DNA from: Diorhabda sublineata | Lineage: Eukaryota; Arthropoda; Insecta; Coleoptera; Chrysomelidae | NCBI RefSeq assembly: GCF_026230105.1 | Contig: NC_079475.1 | Coordinates: 35,400,086 to 35,464,085, forward strand | Reading direction: 5' to 3' | Length of the DNA: 64,000 nucleotides | Part shown: positions 32,461 through 43,909 of the stretch, piece by piece | Position numbering within the stretch: position 1 is the first letter of the stretch | Layout: each line of letters opens with the position of its first letter | Made by a program: the position numbers and the translations under genes | Notes under the pieces: model-generated | The model's database searches: none | What the model was told of the DNA's origin: nothing | What the model saw: the letters and a program-made list of their open reading frames with translations, nothing else

Positions 32461-33965
32461 TGTCAAGTTAATAAGCTTAATTCATACAATTGGTGAGAAA
32501 TTTTTTAACTAAATATAATATAATCATTTAATTTGTTTGAAATGTTTTTAATTAGGTAACTGATGACTAAAAAGCGTATACACAGGGCGAGTTGTACTTA
32601 TTGTGTACTTTTCTTTCGTTGACTATCAATCGAGAACATTCGCTTATGCGACATTATAATTCCTCTTCGATTTCAAAAGTAGCAGATTTTATTTTGTGAT
32701 TGCTGCTAACTCCAATGTGTTAGTAGGAGTACCGCTACTTATTTCGACTTCAATCAAATCATTCGTACTAATCGTAGACTACATCTTGTACGCTAAATAA
32801 TCTCAATACTATTCAAGATAGAAATTCACGAAATGGCAAAGCATCGCACTACCTACGATCGTCAAAATGCGTTAATACTCAATTTTGACGTGACTTGGTT
32901 AATACTACTCAATCGACTAGAGTAAGAGCTGTCATAACTTCTCTTGGTAATCAATAGTTTATCTTATAGTTGTATGTAAAAGCTGCACCATGTAAGTACA
33001 AGGAATAGTGTGAATGTCCGTTTTAAACAGCATCTGTACTCAAATTTATCTAATATCAACACAAAAAATATCTTGCGCTCGTTTTTATGTTTCCATGAAA
33101 CTTCTTTTATAGAACTACCCATAAGTGATAAAGAACAATACGCCATTAAACTAACGATTTAAAAGTTTATCTTGTGAGATATTAAACTATTTAAATTCCG
33201 ATTTCTCGAGTAGGTATTCCCTACTATTAAGAATTTTTACTCTTCAATGGAGTTTCGATTTCTTTAACGATAAAGTTTGATTGAATTGTCTTTTATTGAT
33301 CAACTAACAAGTTGATCAAATACGTTGAAAAAAACGTTCTCGCGACTATTTCGCTTCAACAATTCGCCTCGTGGGAGCGCGCCTTAAGAGATTATTCGGT
33401 TGAAGTTTCGTAAAAGTTGAAAAACGGATTAAAATCGCAAAGAATCGTTTCTTCAAAGCTTCGAGATTAGAAATAAGCGAAGCAATTGGATCTTATACGT
33501 CTATGACCTCTTCGAAAACGTAGAAATTCATTTAGGAGCACTTATTATTGTCGTTTATTTCTACGAACAAGTTGTCAATAAACTAAATAATTGTTGAAAA
33601 AATATTGATCCGGTATTATGTACCAGAGCTGGTATAATTGTCTTGTAATAGTAGAAATAAGTTAACTATTGTAAAATTCCATGATAAAATTTGCCAATAG
33701 AACATATTGATCATAGTTACAGCGATGCATTCGGTATATTGAGTTCCAGACACCTCTAGCGATTGGAATTGACAAGGTTTGGTGGACATTGAAGATGAGA
33801 CATGACGATTAAATATGAATAAATTATGATACACATTTTTAATGCAACAAAAAAAGCAAATTTGATAAAGTTTCTCTTGTACCTGTCACACTTTTTAAGA
33901 AAGCATCAGCTTTTTATACCAAAAAAGCTTTGACACATAAATATCCTTGGTTCCCATTCCACTTT
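32461..33965. other. No gene recognised
   Basis: A small inverted repeat TTGATCAAC...GTTGATCAA lies at 33296-33319. Nothing else supported. Confidence 0.45.
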
Positions 33966-34235
33966 TTATAGATTTATAAACCAGAGAATGTTTTTTTGTA
34001 CATAGTTCAGATTCTTTATATCAGCTGTAGTAAGGCATCTAATTTTCATTTCTATTAAAATAGATTTTAATGCATTTTCCCTGCAATTTTTGTTTCTATA
34101 TTTTTTCGCTTTCTCGCTGATTTCAAAGGCAATCATATTTACGATAAAGTTCCAAAAATTTTTGGACCAATTGACGCTCATTTTCTTTATATTATTAAAT
34201 AATCTAACGTAATAATAGAAAACTATAATGTTCAA
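33966..34235 (-). CDS. Hypothetical frame with faint MADF-domain resemblance
   Basis: An 89-codon frame. NWSKNFWNFIV, then KKYRNKNCRENALKSILIEM, then IKNLNYVQKNI resembles the MADF pattern (xFWxxFIxxY...KxYxNRxxRxxALxxI...KKIxNLRxxYxKE). The conserved aromatic PxLW segment is not present (IAFEISEKA instead). MADF domains occur in host regulators and in PIF/Harbinger elements. No start context, splice site or neighbour supports a gene. Could be chance. Confidence 0.22.
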   Translation of the reverse strand: MNIIVFYYYVRLFNNIKKMSVNWSKNFWNFIVNMIAFEISEKAKKYRNKNCRENALKSILIEMKIRCLTTADIKNLNYVQKNILWFINL

Positions 34236-35316
34236 CCGAAGATAAACGTTCGTGAAGCTTCAAACAGGCTTCATGGCTTCAGGTTTCAGGCTTGTATGTG
34301 TAAATACAAAGCCGGAAAAGTTACTGTACTCGTATAAATATAATAAATTTAAAGTACATAATAAAATATGTGTAAACTTTCGTAAAAGTCTTCTAGTTTT
34401 TGATATTTGTTTTAAAATTTTCATAAAAGATCGATTTGATGAATACGTGGATTGATTATTGTGGATGGAGTCAGACCTAATAAAGTATTCATACAATATA
34501 ATTAATGATTTTGTTGTGTAATAAAAAATATGTATTAACGTTACTCATTGTGTAAGTTTTGTTCATTCAAATAGTTTGCTTTGCCGTTTCCTTACTTTCC
34601 TTACCTTACTATGAAAATAATCAAAGATCTTACATGAACCTTTAGCTTTCAAATTCTCGCCGTGTGAGATTTTTTTGATATAAAATGTAATTTATATAAT
34701 TGTGAACTAAGATATTGATTTTCAGAGGTAAATAAGGGCGGCAGAAGATAAATACCCTACAGACGGCTAATTTGTAATTGATAAATAGTCAACAAAGCAA
34801 AATATACAGTCAAAATAATAAAATTCTCTATTCTAATTGTCAAATTAAGTCACTGATAAATGATAAATGTGGAGAGTTTACTGACGTCCTTCTACTTAAA
34901 AAATTCATGTATGCAAAAAATACGTGTCGGTATTTATAAATCTCAGAAACCGTATGGGAAGCACTAACTGCAGTAGCAACCAGACAACATAGAGTAGACG
35001 TCGAGGTGTGCTATTAATGGGGATTTACAATTAGAGATAATTAGAGCTGCAGTAGCGTCTCTCAAACGGCTCTTCTTATTCAAAATTGTGGCTTACAGCG
35101 AAGTAATTAACTAACGATCTTTTAATTTAATTGGAAGGAACTCTTAAAACCGACGCATATAACTAACCGAGTCCGTTTTTACTATGTTTAAGTTAACATT
35201 AATTGCTTGTCTGGAATAAAAAAAACTGGTTTCAGTTTTAGTACCTCATATTTTAGTCGAAAAATTTCATTGAAATATGAATATTTATAACTTTTAAGCA
35301 AATAAATAATATACAT

Positions 35317-35319
<3 letters not shown>
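34236..35319. other. AT-rich stretch, nothing recognised
   Basis: Frames at 34252-34455 and 34260-34496 are overlapping opposite-strand frames without motifs. A short inverted stretch GAAGCTTCAAACAGGCTTC at 34254-34272 is too small to interpret. Confidence 0.45.

Positions 35320-35365
<46 letters not shown>
35320..35365. repeat. (TA)n microsatellite, about 23 units
   Basis: Uninterrupted alternating T and A over 46 bases. Confidence 0.97.
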
Positions 35366-35366
<1 letters not shown>

Positions 35367-35632
35367 CATAAATTTAGTTGATGAGGTGCATCTAATATAT
35401 CTATCCATAAATATAATTTCTATTATTATTTCGAATTGTGATATTTCGAAAATATAATATGCTGTTCCATAGTAAACATACTTTTTTGGTTGATACTACG
35501 ACGAATATTGATATCTTGTCAGAAAAACGTCACTTTCATCAATCTTTTTGTCGATATCGACATATTTAATGGCTCGGAATTGCGAAGAGAGAAACGTAAT
35601 TCGCTGACCGGATTCAATGTTATTGCTCCTAA

Positions 35633-36093
35633 GGCCGGTACTACACGATGCCTCCAACGTAAACGCCAACATTCGCGTTCCAAAGTACAGCTGAACATTG
35701 CAAGGAAGGCTGAATGCAGACGATGGCTGGAGCCTTACCTGAAGAAATAAAATCGTGGCATAAAAGTGATGAACAGCATACAACAGATATAATTTTTTTT
35801 TAAATAAACTGACACTAGCAACTTGGGTTTTTCATACAAAACCCGAAGCACTCACACGCAAGAGGACAAGAAGTTGGTGTAGTTGTACAACCACTGTTGG
35901 TTCCAACTTCGTTCTAATGTTGGATAATCCTTTGACGCGGGTAAAAAAAATCGACTTTTCATGACCAACGTTCCAATATCAACGTTAGGAGAAAAACATT
36001 CGTCGGATGAAATGCGCATTTTAACTACATGATGTTTCCAATTATACCAGCATCCAACGTTGGAAACATTGGACGCATCGTGTGGTAGCAGCT
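35633..36093. mobile_element. 461-bp MITE, PIF/Harbinger-like, flanked by TAA
   Basis: The left end GGCCGGTACTACACGATGC (35633-35651) and the reverse complement of the right end AGCTGCTACCACACGATGC (36075-36093) agree at 15 of 19 positions. TAA flanks both sides (35630-35632 and 36094-36096), the 3-bp target duplication typical of PIF/Harbinger. Subterminal CCAACGT motifs occur at both ends. No transposase is encoded; the frames at 35490-35750, 35496-35783 and 35852-36127 arise from it and its flanks. Confidence 0.7.
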
Positions 36094-36214
36094 TAATCAG
36101 AGCGGTTTTATATGCGTTCGTTGACATTAATAGGTCTACGTCTGCTTTTTAGTGAGATACAAGGTATTAAATGTAATATATCAGTTATTTCTTGACATAA
36201 TAACTTGAAGTTTG

Positions 36215-36995
36215 TAACAGGCATATTTTTTAAGTAAGTACCGTTTTGGAATTAAAAAAAGAAGTGCAAAGATATCGCAATAATTTTATTTTTAAATGAA
36301 AGCCTGTACCTTAATCTACTTTTCTACATAATTTCCGTGAATATTGATGCAGTTGTCATAACGTGGCACCAATTTTTGAATACCTTCCTCATGAAATTCT
36401 GCCGCCTGACTTGTTAACCATTGTATCACAACTGTTTTGACTTCGTTATCGTCTTGAAGACGCTGACTGCCCAGGTGTTTCTTCAAGAACAGGAACAAAT
36501 GGTAGACGCTGGGCGCCAGATCAGGGCTGTAGGGAGGATGATCTAGAGTTTCCCATTGAAAAGATTTGATGAGATCTTTGGTCCGATTAGCCACATGTAG
36601 ACGGGCATTGTCATGTAGCAAAACGATACCCTTACTCAACTTGCCACGTCTTTTGTTCTGGATTACACGACGCAGATTGTTCATTGTCTCACAATAAGAC
36701 GCTGCATTGATTGTCTCATTACGAGGCCGAAACTCCACTAGCAATACTCCTTTTTTGTCCCAAAAAACTGAGCACATGATTTTCCGGGCAGAAATTGTTT
36801 GCTTAAACTTCACTTTTTTGGGTAATGATGAATTTCGCCATTCCATGGATTGTTGTTTCGATTCTGGTGTGACGTAGGCCACCCATGTTTCGTTACCAGT
36901 AACAATTTGGTCTAAAAAATCTTCACCTTCATTGTGGTACCGCTCAAGGAAAGTCAATGCACTGCCTAAATTAAATTTTTCAGAAATTTTCAAAT
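36215..36995 (-). mobile_element. Mariner transposon, 3' two-thirds with a long open but catalytically dead frame
   Basis: The frame 36993-36316 gives 225 residues of mariner transposase, about two thirds of the usual 345 or so. Domains: SALTFLERYHNEGEDFLDQI, VTGNETWVAYVTPESKQQS, KIMCSVFWDKKGVLLVEF, HDNARLH, HPPYSPDLAPSVYHLF, and C-terminal GIQKLVPRYDNC...YVEK. Of the D,D34D triad the first Asp is Asn (residue 34, codon AAC at 36892-36894) and the third is Val (residue 163, GTC at 36505-36507); only Asp128 remains. The spacing 128 to 163 is the standard D34D. The N-terminal DNA-binding part is missing. Downstream, the minus-strand GGTACTTACTTAAAAAATA before 36220 looks like the 3' terminal repeat. 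Confidence 0.92.
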
Positions 36996-37564
36996 ATCTC
37001 TATGAATGCCTCTGTCTTCGCGATCTAAGTGTTTATACGTCGTTACTATTTTCATTGTTTCTTCTTCTCCTGCATTTCATTTTATTTGTATTTTTGTGAT
37101 TGGTCTCAACTTCCAATTTCAAGTTTTCTAGTTTCTTGGTTCATCTTCTGCATTTTATTTTTAAATTTTGTCAATCATCAATCAATACCACCATGAAACT
37201 GTTAATTTTGTAGTAGTTTTCAACTATTTTTTTTCCGAAAATTTTCTTCAACAATCAATCCTTTGAATCTTTAGTAAAATTAACTAAGTAAATAGAAAAA
37301 AGTGAAAACAACAATCTTTTTCTGGGATTGTCGCTGGAACTTTAATCTTATCGATCGAACAGAGCAGTTAATTAATAATTTTATAACTCGGTTTTCAAAA
37401 GTGAAAATCCCTACGCCTCCATTCAAACATGTCATTACTTGTTAAAACTAGTCTCTAATTCTATTAAGAGTTTAATTGCTTCACTTTCTTTTAATAATTT
37501 TCTCTTCGGAGTGCGATAAATATGAAATTCCTGAATTGTTAAGGTATTATTGGGAATAAAAGTT
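36996..37564. other. Spacer between two mariners, T-rich
   Basis: No supported feature. Confidence 0.5.
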
Positions 37565-38297
37565 TGAAGCATACGTGGCAGCAAGGAGAATATGTGAAAT
37601 TGAATGGAAAGACACCGTTAATGAGCGAATGGCAAAGCGTTGGCTTAATCGTTTTAATGGTGGAGATTTGAAGCTTGAAGATCTCTCGCGCTCAGGTCGT
37701 TCACTTGCAAGGTGTATTGAGGTTACAGTAGAAACCAACCTAGTACTAGCCATCGCCGATTATGAGACTCCCTTGTATCTTCTAAAGATTCTATACATCA
37801 ACGCTTAAAAGCATTTGGTAAGATCCGAAAATGGAAAATTAGTGGCTAGACAAAGGGTCTTATTGTGTGTCTGGTGGAAATATGAAGGTTTAATGTACTT
37901 CAAAATAATTCCAGATGGTCCATCTATCAAAGCCGAGCTATATAGTGGACAGCTGATGCGAAGGTATAAGGTTTTATCGGAGAAATATTGGAGGACTAGT
38001 TAACCAAAAGCGGGTTCTCTTACAAACCACATAGTTGGGGTGAATAAGATCTAAGAATTTGGTGGTATTGAGCTCCATCATTTAGTCAGGACCTTGCATC
38101 GTCAGATTACTATTTATTCAGATCCATGTGGAAATATTTGCGTCAGAAAAAATTTGAATCCAAATGAGATTTTAAAAAACCCAGTACGACAATTTTTTGC
38201 ATCTAAGCCCAAAGAATGGTTTTACCAAAGAACGTTGATAATGAACCCTCTAAAATTGTGCATAATCTTTTCACTTCCTAAAATTATTTCACAATAA
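37565..38297 (+). mobile_element. Mariner remnant, other orientation
   Basis: Plus-strand blocks: AARRICEIEWKDTVNERMAK then RWLNRFNGGDLKLEDLSRSG (37575-37700, N-terminal helix-turn-helix), DSIHQRLKAFGKIRKWK (37787-37837, another frame), LCVWWKYEGLMYFKIIPDGP and AELYSGQLMRRYK (37864-37970), ASSDYYLFRSMWKYL (38099-38140, third Asp kept), NPVRQFFASKPKEW and FYQRTL (38187-38240). The first Asp region and the HDNA block are deleted or unreadable. At least four frame changes. It belongs to a subfamily distinct from 36215-36995. Confidence 0.75.
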
Positions 38298-39114
38298 TTT
38301 TACGTAAATAATTATATAAATACATATCCAAAATAGTAACAAAAGATATAATACATTGTTACAGATTTCTCTACTCCTCACTTTTATAAATAAATGTGAG
38401 AGAACTTTGTATATAAAACTTTTTATCAATAATAATCAGTAGTTCAAACAATATACCTAAACAGCCCATCGTAGAGAACACCCCAAATAACACAATAAAA
38501 TTCCCGAGCAAGCACAAAAGTGTCAAACTTCTGATGCGGGCCACCTTTTCACTGATATAAGTTCCCATTTAAATTAGCCACACTTGTTTCAGGTACTATC
38601 AGAGGTACAATCAAGAGGTTCCATCACCGAGGCTTGCAGATGTACGTTCGGATGACAGCTCTAAATTAATAATGGAACAATCATAATAGACGAAATTACT
38701 GTATACAATATTTTATTTTCCATACAAATTGTAGTATAAATGTCCATATGACGAAGTTTTTGTTCGGTTGTCAGAAACAGGTGAACGTCTAGTTTTGATG
38801 TGGTCAGTAATAGAAAAGTGAATTGGAAGATTGAAGAATTAGATTATTCGCCACATTCGATGACATTTTAATGGTTTAAGGAAAATTTTTATTACAATAC
38901 AGGCCTGCACTCGCATTTAACTCCAATATACTTAAGTTTATTTTAATAAAAAAAGAGATTTGTTGAAAAAAATTCGCATTCTATCATTGTGTGTTAAGTT
39001 CTAACAAAAACAACAACTTCTATCAACTACTGTATTTCTTGGTATTTTCAGTCAGTAGAATATGAACACTGTACGCAGTACCTTCAAATTTTAGTCTATA
39101 TAAACGAGGATTAT
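38298..39114. other. AT-rich stretch, nothing recognised
   Basis: No supported feature. Confidence 0.5.
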
Positions 39115-39170
39115 GTGAATAGTTTCCGACCTAACAAAGAAACAATACATTTTTTCCATCATCATTTTTA
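39115..39170 (-). mobile_element. Solo end of a mariner B-type element
   Basis: CGACCTAACAAAGAAACAA at 39127-39145 is identical to 19228-19246 in mariner B, and the following TACATTTTTTCCATCATCATT loosely follows it too. The orientation is the same. No transposase blocks are recognisable upstream or downstream. Confidence 0.5.
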
Positions 39171-40558
39171 TTTATTTATATATATTTGGGATATGTGCAT
39201 ACATACAACTTTCCATAGAGCTCAATTATTGAGTCGAAATCAATAGGTATCAACGATTTCAACTATTTAGGTGTGTAGGGTCCGCATACAGACAATAATC
39301 GTTGAGATCTCGATCACTCCTCATTCCTTATTGGTAGTATAAATTGATTAATCGAAGAGAGTTCTGGCTAGTACTCTCCTTCATTCGGAGGTTGAAAAGA
39401 GAAAGATAACACCACCCCGCATATAAAAACTTTTATACAAATGATTCAATGAAAATAGCTGCTTCTGAAATATTTTTTTTGCTGATTTTATATCTGCTTT
39501 CCGTTTTTCTATATCACGTCTAGATTTTGTACAATTCCAAAATCTAATTTTACTCAACTATGATATGTGTTTTCAAAATTAGTTTACGTATACCAACCGA
39601 GATGTATGAATCGAAATGAATAGTAGATAAGGGATGAATTTTAAATTAATTGAAAAAAAAATATGAAAGCATTTTGAAGCATGTAAAATTAGATGAGATA
39701 GTAACGTAAAAGCATTTTATTTTAGCTTTTAAACTTTTGTTTTATGATTTCCTGTATATCTCTTGGGTGTCTTGAAAATCTCTCTCTGAAAATATTTTTA
39801 TTCCACCTTATTTCGTACTGTTTTTCCATTTCTTTTGTGTCAGAGAAATAATCAAGGTGGAAAGTGCACTTTCACGTTCATGTTGCATCCAAGATTTTTG
39901 GAGTAACATTGTTCCTACTAGGTTTTTGTACTCGGGATCTTTATTGTTGCCTACAAAACCGCTATTTTTTTCTCTGCTTGATACTTTTTTCAAAATTTAC
40001 GACTTCCATCAAAATTCGGATTTGTGAACCAACGAAAATCCGCGCCTTTATTTTTTCGGAGGTGAGGTGAAAATTTTTTTGGAAGGTACTTGAAGCAGGC
40101 GCCTTCTTTTGATAAATCGGTCACAAATTGCTACATCAATCTGTACATCAATGGTTCTTGCAGTATGTTTTTCATACCAGGTCAAATTTTTTGTCGTTTA
40201 GGCCACAATTTTTGTTTCTAGTGTTTGTCACGAGCTGTACTGTCTCATTCACATAAGAAGCACGGCATTTTCGTATAACCCAGCTGTTGACCTAGCAAAA
40301 GGCATGTCAGTCTCTTCTCAGACGTTTCATAAGTAATTCCAAAATATTAGATGCGAAATATTACAACAGAACACTAGATTTTTCTCTTCAAAGAAAGATG
40401 GTAAATCTCCTTCTCTATATAAATACTATGAAGAAATATATCCGGAGCTTTGATTTCAGTTGTGAGCCTAGAACTTCAGATTCTTTTTTCGATAGTATTA
40501 AATTTCTAACCAAACCATTTAATTCTGCTTGGGTAAATAGCTATGTTCGTTTGCGTCT
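39171..40558. other. AT-rich stretch, nothing recognised
   Basis: Frames at 39808-39993 (minus), 39864-40070 and 40398-40667 (plus) carry no motif; the last overlaps the feature that follows as a shadow. Confidence 0.45.
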
Positions 40559-40830
40559 TCATGTAGTAAATTCATCCTCTAATGAATTAGCCTCACTCTC
40601 AGGTGGAGATGGAATCGATAAATTTTGCCCACATGGGACAGGTCGTATTGCTGAAGGAATGCTGTAGTAAACAACGCTCTTTTTATTTTTAGAACTGTAT
40701 CCACTAGTCTTGACCATACAAAAATAGCAGCCGTTTACATGATTCTGTGGTTTTAGCCATAGCATAGGGATCCCATAGGGCATTCGCTTCTTTTTTCCTG
40801 CCTCTCAAAGACGTAATCCTTCTATACAGG
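40559..40830 (-). pseudogene. Fragment of the same uncharacterised repetitive gene family (N-terminal block)
   Basis: The minus-strand frame reads KKKRMPYGIPMLWLKPQNHV, then NGCYFCMV, SGYSSKNKKSVVYYSIPSAI and RPVPCGQNLSIPSPPESEAN. I recall multicopy insect 'uncharacterized' proteins with the order KxMPFAVPMIWREPxxHxxxCYFC...NPSAIRPVPHxxxxPVPxPP, followed much later by WRLFIDSSKxSLKxVLLHNGN. The latter block is present at 6564-6829. Here the Cys pair of the CYFC motif is kept. The downstream region is missing. Function unknown. Confidence 0.6.
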
Positions 40831-41236
40831 TGCGACGCACTTTATGGGGAGCCTATTATTTGACTTGATCTTCAAGTATTAAGTTGAAATAGGCAAACTA
40901 CAGGTTCTTAACTAACCCATTAATGTCACTTCTCTGTTACATCAGGACTATTCAAATACTTCCGTTTCGAATGGCTCATTTTATATTTTCACAGATATCG
41001 GAAGAAGAATAGGTGACTATAGAGTGACTAATTAACTACTTCCTTTATTTGTTTGTAGTTTTTATTTCGTCAGCATTCTCGGTGCGTCGCGGTTGTCTGA
41101 TTATTCAGTGAAGAAATTATGGAATTGTGAGTTAACCAGACGTGGTAGTAAAAAACTAATTACATTTTTGAAATCAACGTAAAAAACTGCTTAAAGAAGA
41201 TCTAATTTGAAGAATTACCGTGGAAATTTTTTACAG

Positions 41237-41481
41237 AATAAGTGAAAAAAGTATCAGAAGAAAAATTAAGTGTTGTAAATTCAAGGTAAGTAATAAAACA
41301 TATTTGTAATAATTTTGACGATGTTTTTTATTATTGTAATAATAATTATAAATCTAGGATAACTCTATCCAGTGAACGGCTGAAGGCTGCCACTAAGTTC
41401 TGCAAGTTACTTACAGAATTCGGAGTGGATGCAAAAATTGGCCATGGAATGTACTGTGTGTATATTTGGATTGAAACATAA
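41237..41481 (+). CDS. Small spliced reading frame of unknown function
   Basis: A segment KKVSEEKLSVVNS is joined across a 72-nt GT-AG intron (41286-41357; donor AAG|GTAAGT, acceptor AAATCTAG) to RITLSSERLKAATKFCKLLT and EFGVDAKIGHGMYC before a stop at 41479-41481. The donor is a perfect consensus and the split codon AG|G restores Arg. No ATG lies upstream in frame (a TAA precedes the first codon), so a start would require another exon or the fragment is a relic. No family recognised. It may be a real small exon pair or a mobile-element fragment. Confidence 0.28.
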
Positions 41482-43540
41482 GATCTCGCATTATTTCTGT
41501 AGCTTGTATAATTTACCTCTAGAATTTCTCTTGAAGACGGATATTCTATGGTTTGTGATCTTTCTCAAAATTTGACTAATTTCAATCTTTACCTAAATTT
41601 TTTTCATCAACATATAACGATTTTAATGTAGGTAGCAAAGTTTTTATCCTCATCCAAATCTTCTCTTTTAACACATGTGGTCAATATTGCTGGAAGTCTT
41701 CATTTTGTATTTAGTATCGGATTTTTGTCTTTTTCACAAAACTGGCCTGAATAGGACACCACTGTTTAATTCTGTGTATGCGCACTCCAATAAAAGTTAG
41801 TTGTACAACTTTATCAAAAAATAGGCAGTCAGTTAATTTGGTTTCATGAGTTTTTAGTCGACAACTATCGTGTATGCGGACTCAGATTTGATTCTATAAA
41901 CTTTTGACAAACAACTTAATAGTTGTATGTACGCGCTTAGCCTTACTGCGGCTATGCTCTAACTTTTTTTACCTTTCCAAATTATAGTTGCCGTCTTTCT
42001 TCTCCTTATTCGATAACGCCTTCATCTGATTCAAAATCTCTCTTCTGCTAGTGAACCTTTTAGGTAAGGAAACAGAAAAAAGTCGTTGATTAAGTGCGAA
42101 GTGTGAGAAGGTGCGTTCTTCTTTTTTTTTCAATCGCGTTCGCTTTTTTCCAATTTCTACCTTTTTGGAGATTTTCGATGAAGACAATTACATGACTATT
42201 CCAAAAAAAAAAAACATTTTTCCGGCAATAGATAGATCATGAACGAGTGTTAGTCAGACTTTCTCAATGAAAAAGAAGTTTTAGATAACAAATCATTCAA
42301 TTCTACAACGCAGTCTCAGTTTTTCAGCTTTCTTCTACTTTTTTTATCCGTTCCGAAAAATAAATAAATGACTTTAATGAATGAAAATCTTCTTTCGCGA
42401 CAATCACCCCACAAAACCAGTTGTCTTAACTGCTGTTTGATGTCTGGTTTGCTTCGGTGGATCCACGTTTCTTCTATGGAAGAAGACAAAGAATACTGAT
42501 AATATTCTATTTATAAGTAATAGTTATTCATACAATATGGGATGTAAGTAATATAAGTAACATATGGCAATAAATAGAGAGTCAGTCATATGCTTTGGAC
42601 AAAGCGACACAATTTTATATTATATAAAAAAAAATAATTTGGCTTAATAATAATTATAATACATATAGTATCTTACTTAGTACTAAATTGAATAATGCCA
42701 GTCAATTGAGTCTATGGTAAATTGTGGAATTCTGCCAGAGTATAATAAGGAATTTCAAGCAGAAGTGCCTTTGTCTATTTTCGGAACTTATTAAATGTAT
42801 TTGCCATTTTTAAACATTGTAATTCATTAACATCAATCTGATAGTTTTTCATCAAAAATTGAGAGAAATTGAGATGATTGATTTGCAACCAAATGGACAT
42901 AGAAGAATCGACTAATTTTGCTTGTTTATCGCTACTGCCATAAAAATTGAGGAAGAGATATGAAGCAACGTATGAATACTTCAACAAATTGTGCCAAACA
43001 TAGACTGCTACTGCAGTTTCAGTAACCGTACTTTTGGCGTACTTTCACGAAAAATCTGATGTAAGTATTAAAGTTTCCAGCAAGCTTCTGGTATGAATTC
43101 TCATACTGTAGTTTACACTTCAGTATGAGACATTTCCAAGTATATAAACTTTTTAAAGCATTTTTAAAAATAAGAAAAAAATCATTGCTAATTTGACGTT
43201 GGTGATGAAATAAACATTTGAAGGTAATGTTTGTAATTGCAACCCATCTACAAGTTGACTTACAACCCGTAATCACAGGCAATCAATAGCTTTTTAGTGA
43301 TTGTTACTTACATCCTTCAAAAATGTGTCAAAATGCGTTGCTTTTTATATATTATAAAGAGGAGAAAAAATTCCCTATAGTTGTCAGCAATTTTCTGACT
43401 TACAATCTGAATGTAATAACACAGTACCAATCTTTTAATAATTAAATTGTTGCTAAATCATTATCTCTCATTGCGAGTGAATTATATTATTTAATTCCAA
43501 TATATTGCAACCGAATCAGAATAAAATAAAAAAATTTTAC
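41482..43540. other. AT-rich stretch, nothing recognised
   Basis: Minus frames at 41969-42187, 42775-42987 and 43019-43282 lack motifs. Confidence 0.45.
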
Positions 43541-43909
43541 TTAATTTTGTTTATCCGGTCCTGTGCATCTTTCTAAATCCTTCGTCCTTATGGTCCGCGG
43601 TCGTATCTCAAGGTGTATTTGCAGAAGAGTCTTTGTGAGAGTGTCTAGCTCAATCACCGGTTGTAGGTGACATGCATTCATCGAGGTGTGGACACTCTTC
43701 AAGTACTTGTCAAACACGGTGTCACTCAAATAAAAACACCAACTGTATGGTGTAGTGTAATACGTATACTGGACCATAGACGGATGGGTAAATGTTGTAG
43801 GAACCAAAAATGCTTTCTGACGATTCAATTGAAGTGATCTGGGAGATCGAGTTACAAATACCGTCCTTTGGATTTGATGGGAAAGTTGAGATATATTAGC
43901 GGAATGTTA
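43541..43909 (-). CDS. Unidentified open frame of up to 123 codons
   Basis: Open from just after a TAA at 43912 to a stop at 43541. The sequence is not low-complexity: AFLVPTTFTHPSMVQYTYYT, YSWCFYLSDTVFDKYLKSVH, ELDTLTKTLLQIHLEIRPRT. Base composition is more balanced than its flanks. A possible acceptor CAAATCCAAAG lies at the 5' end (about 43870), so it could be a terminal exon. I do not recognise a family. The first ATG gives 95 residues. It could equally be part of an unknown mobile element. Confidence 0.3.

Noticed and set aside
35490..36127. Three frames over the 35.6-36.1 kb segment, considered as a host gene
   Set aside because: The segment is a MITE with inverted ends and TAA flanks; the frames cross its boundaries.
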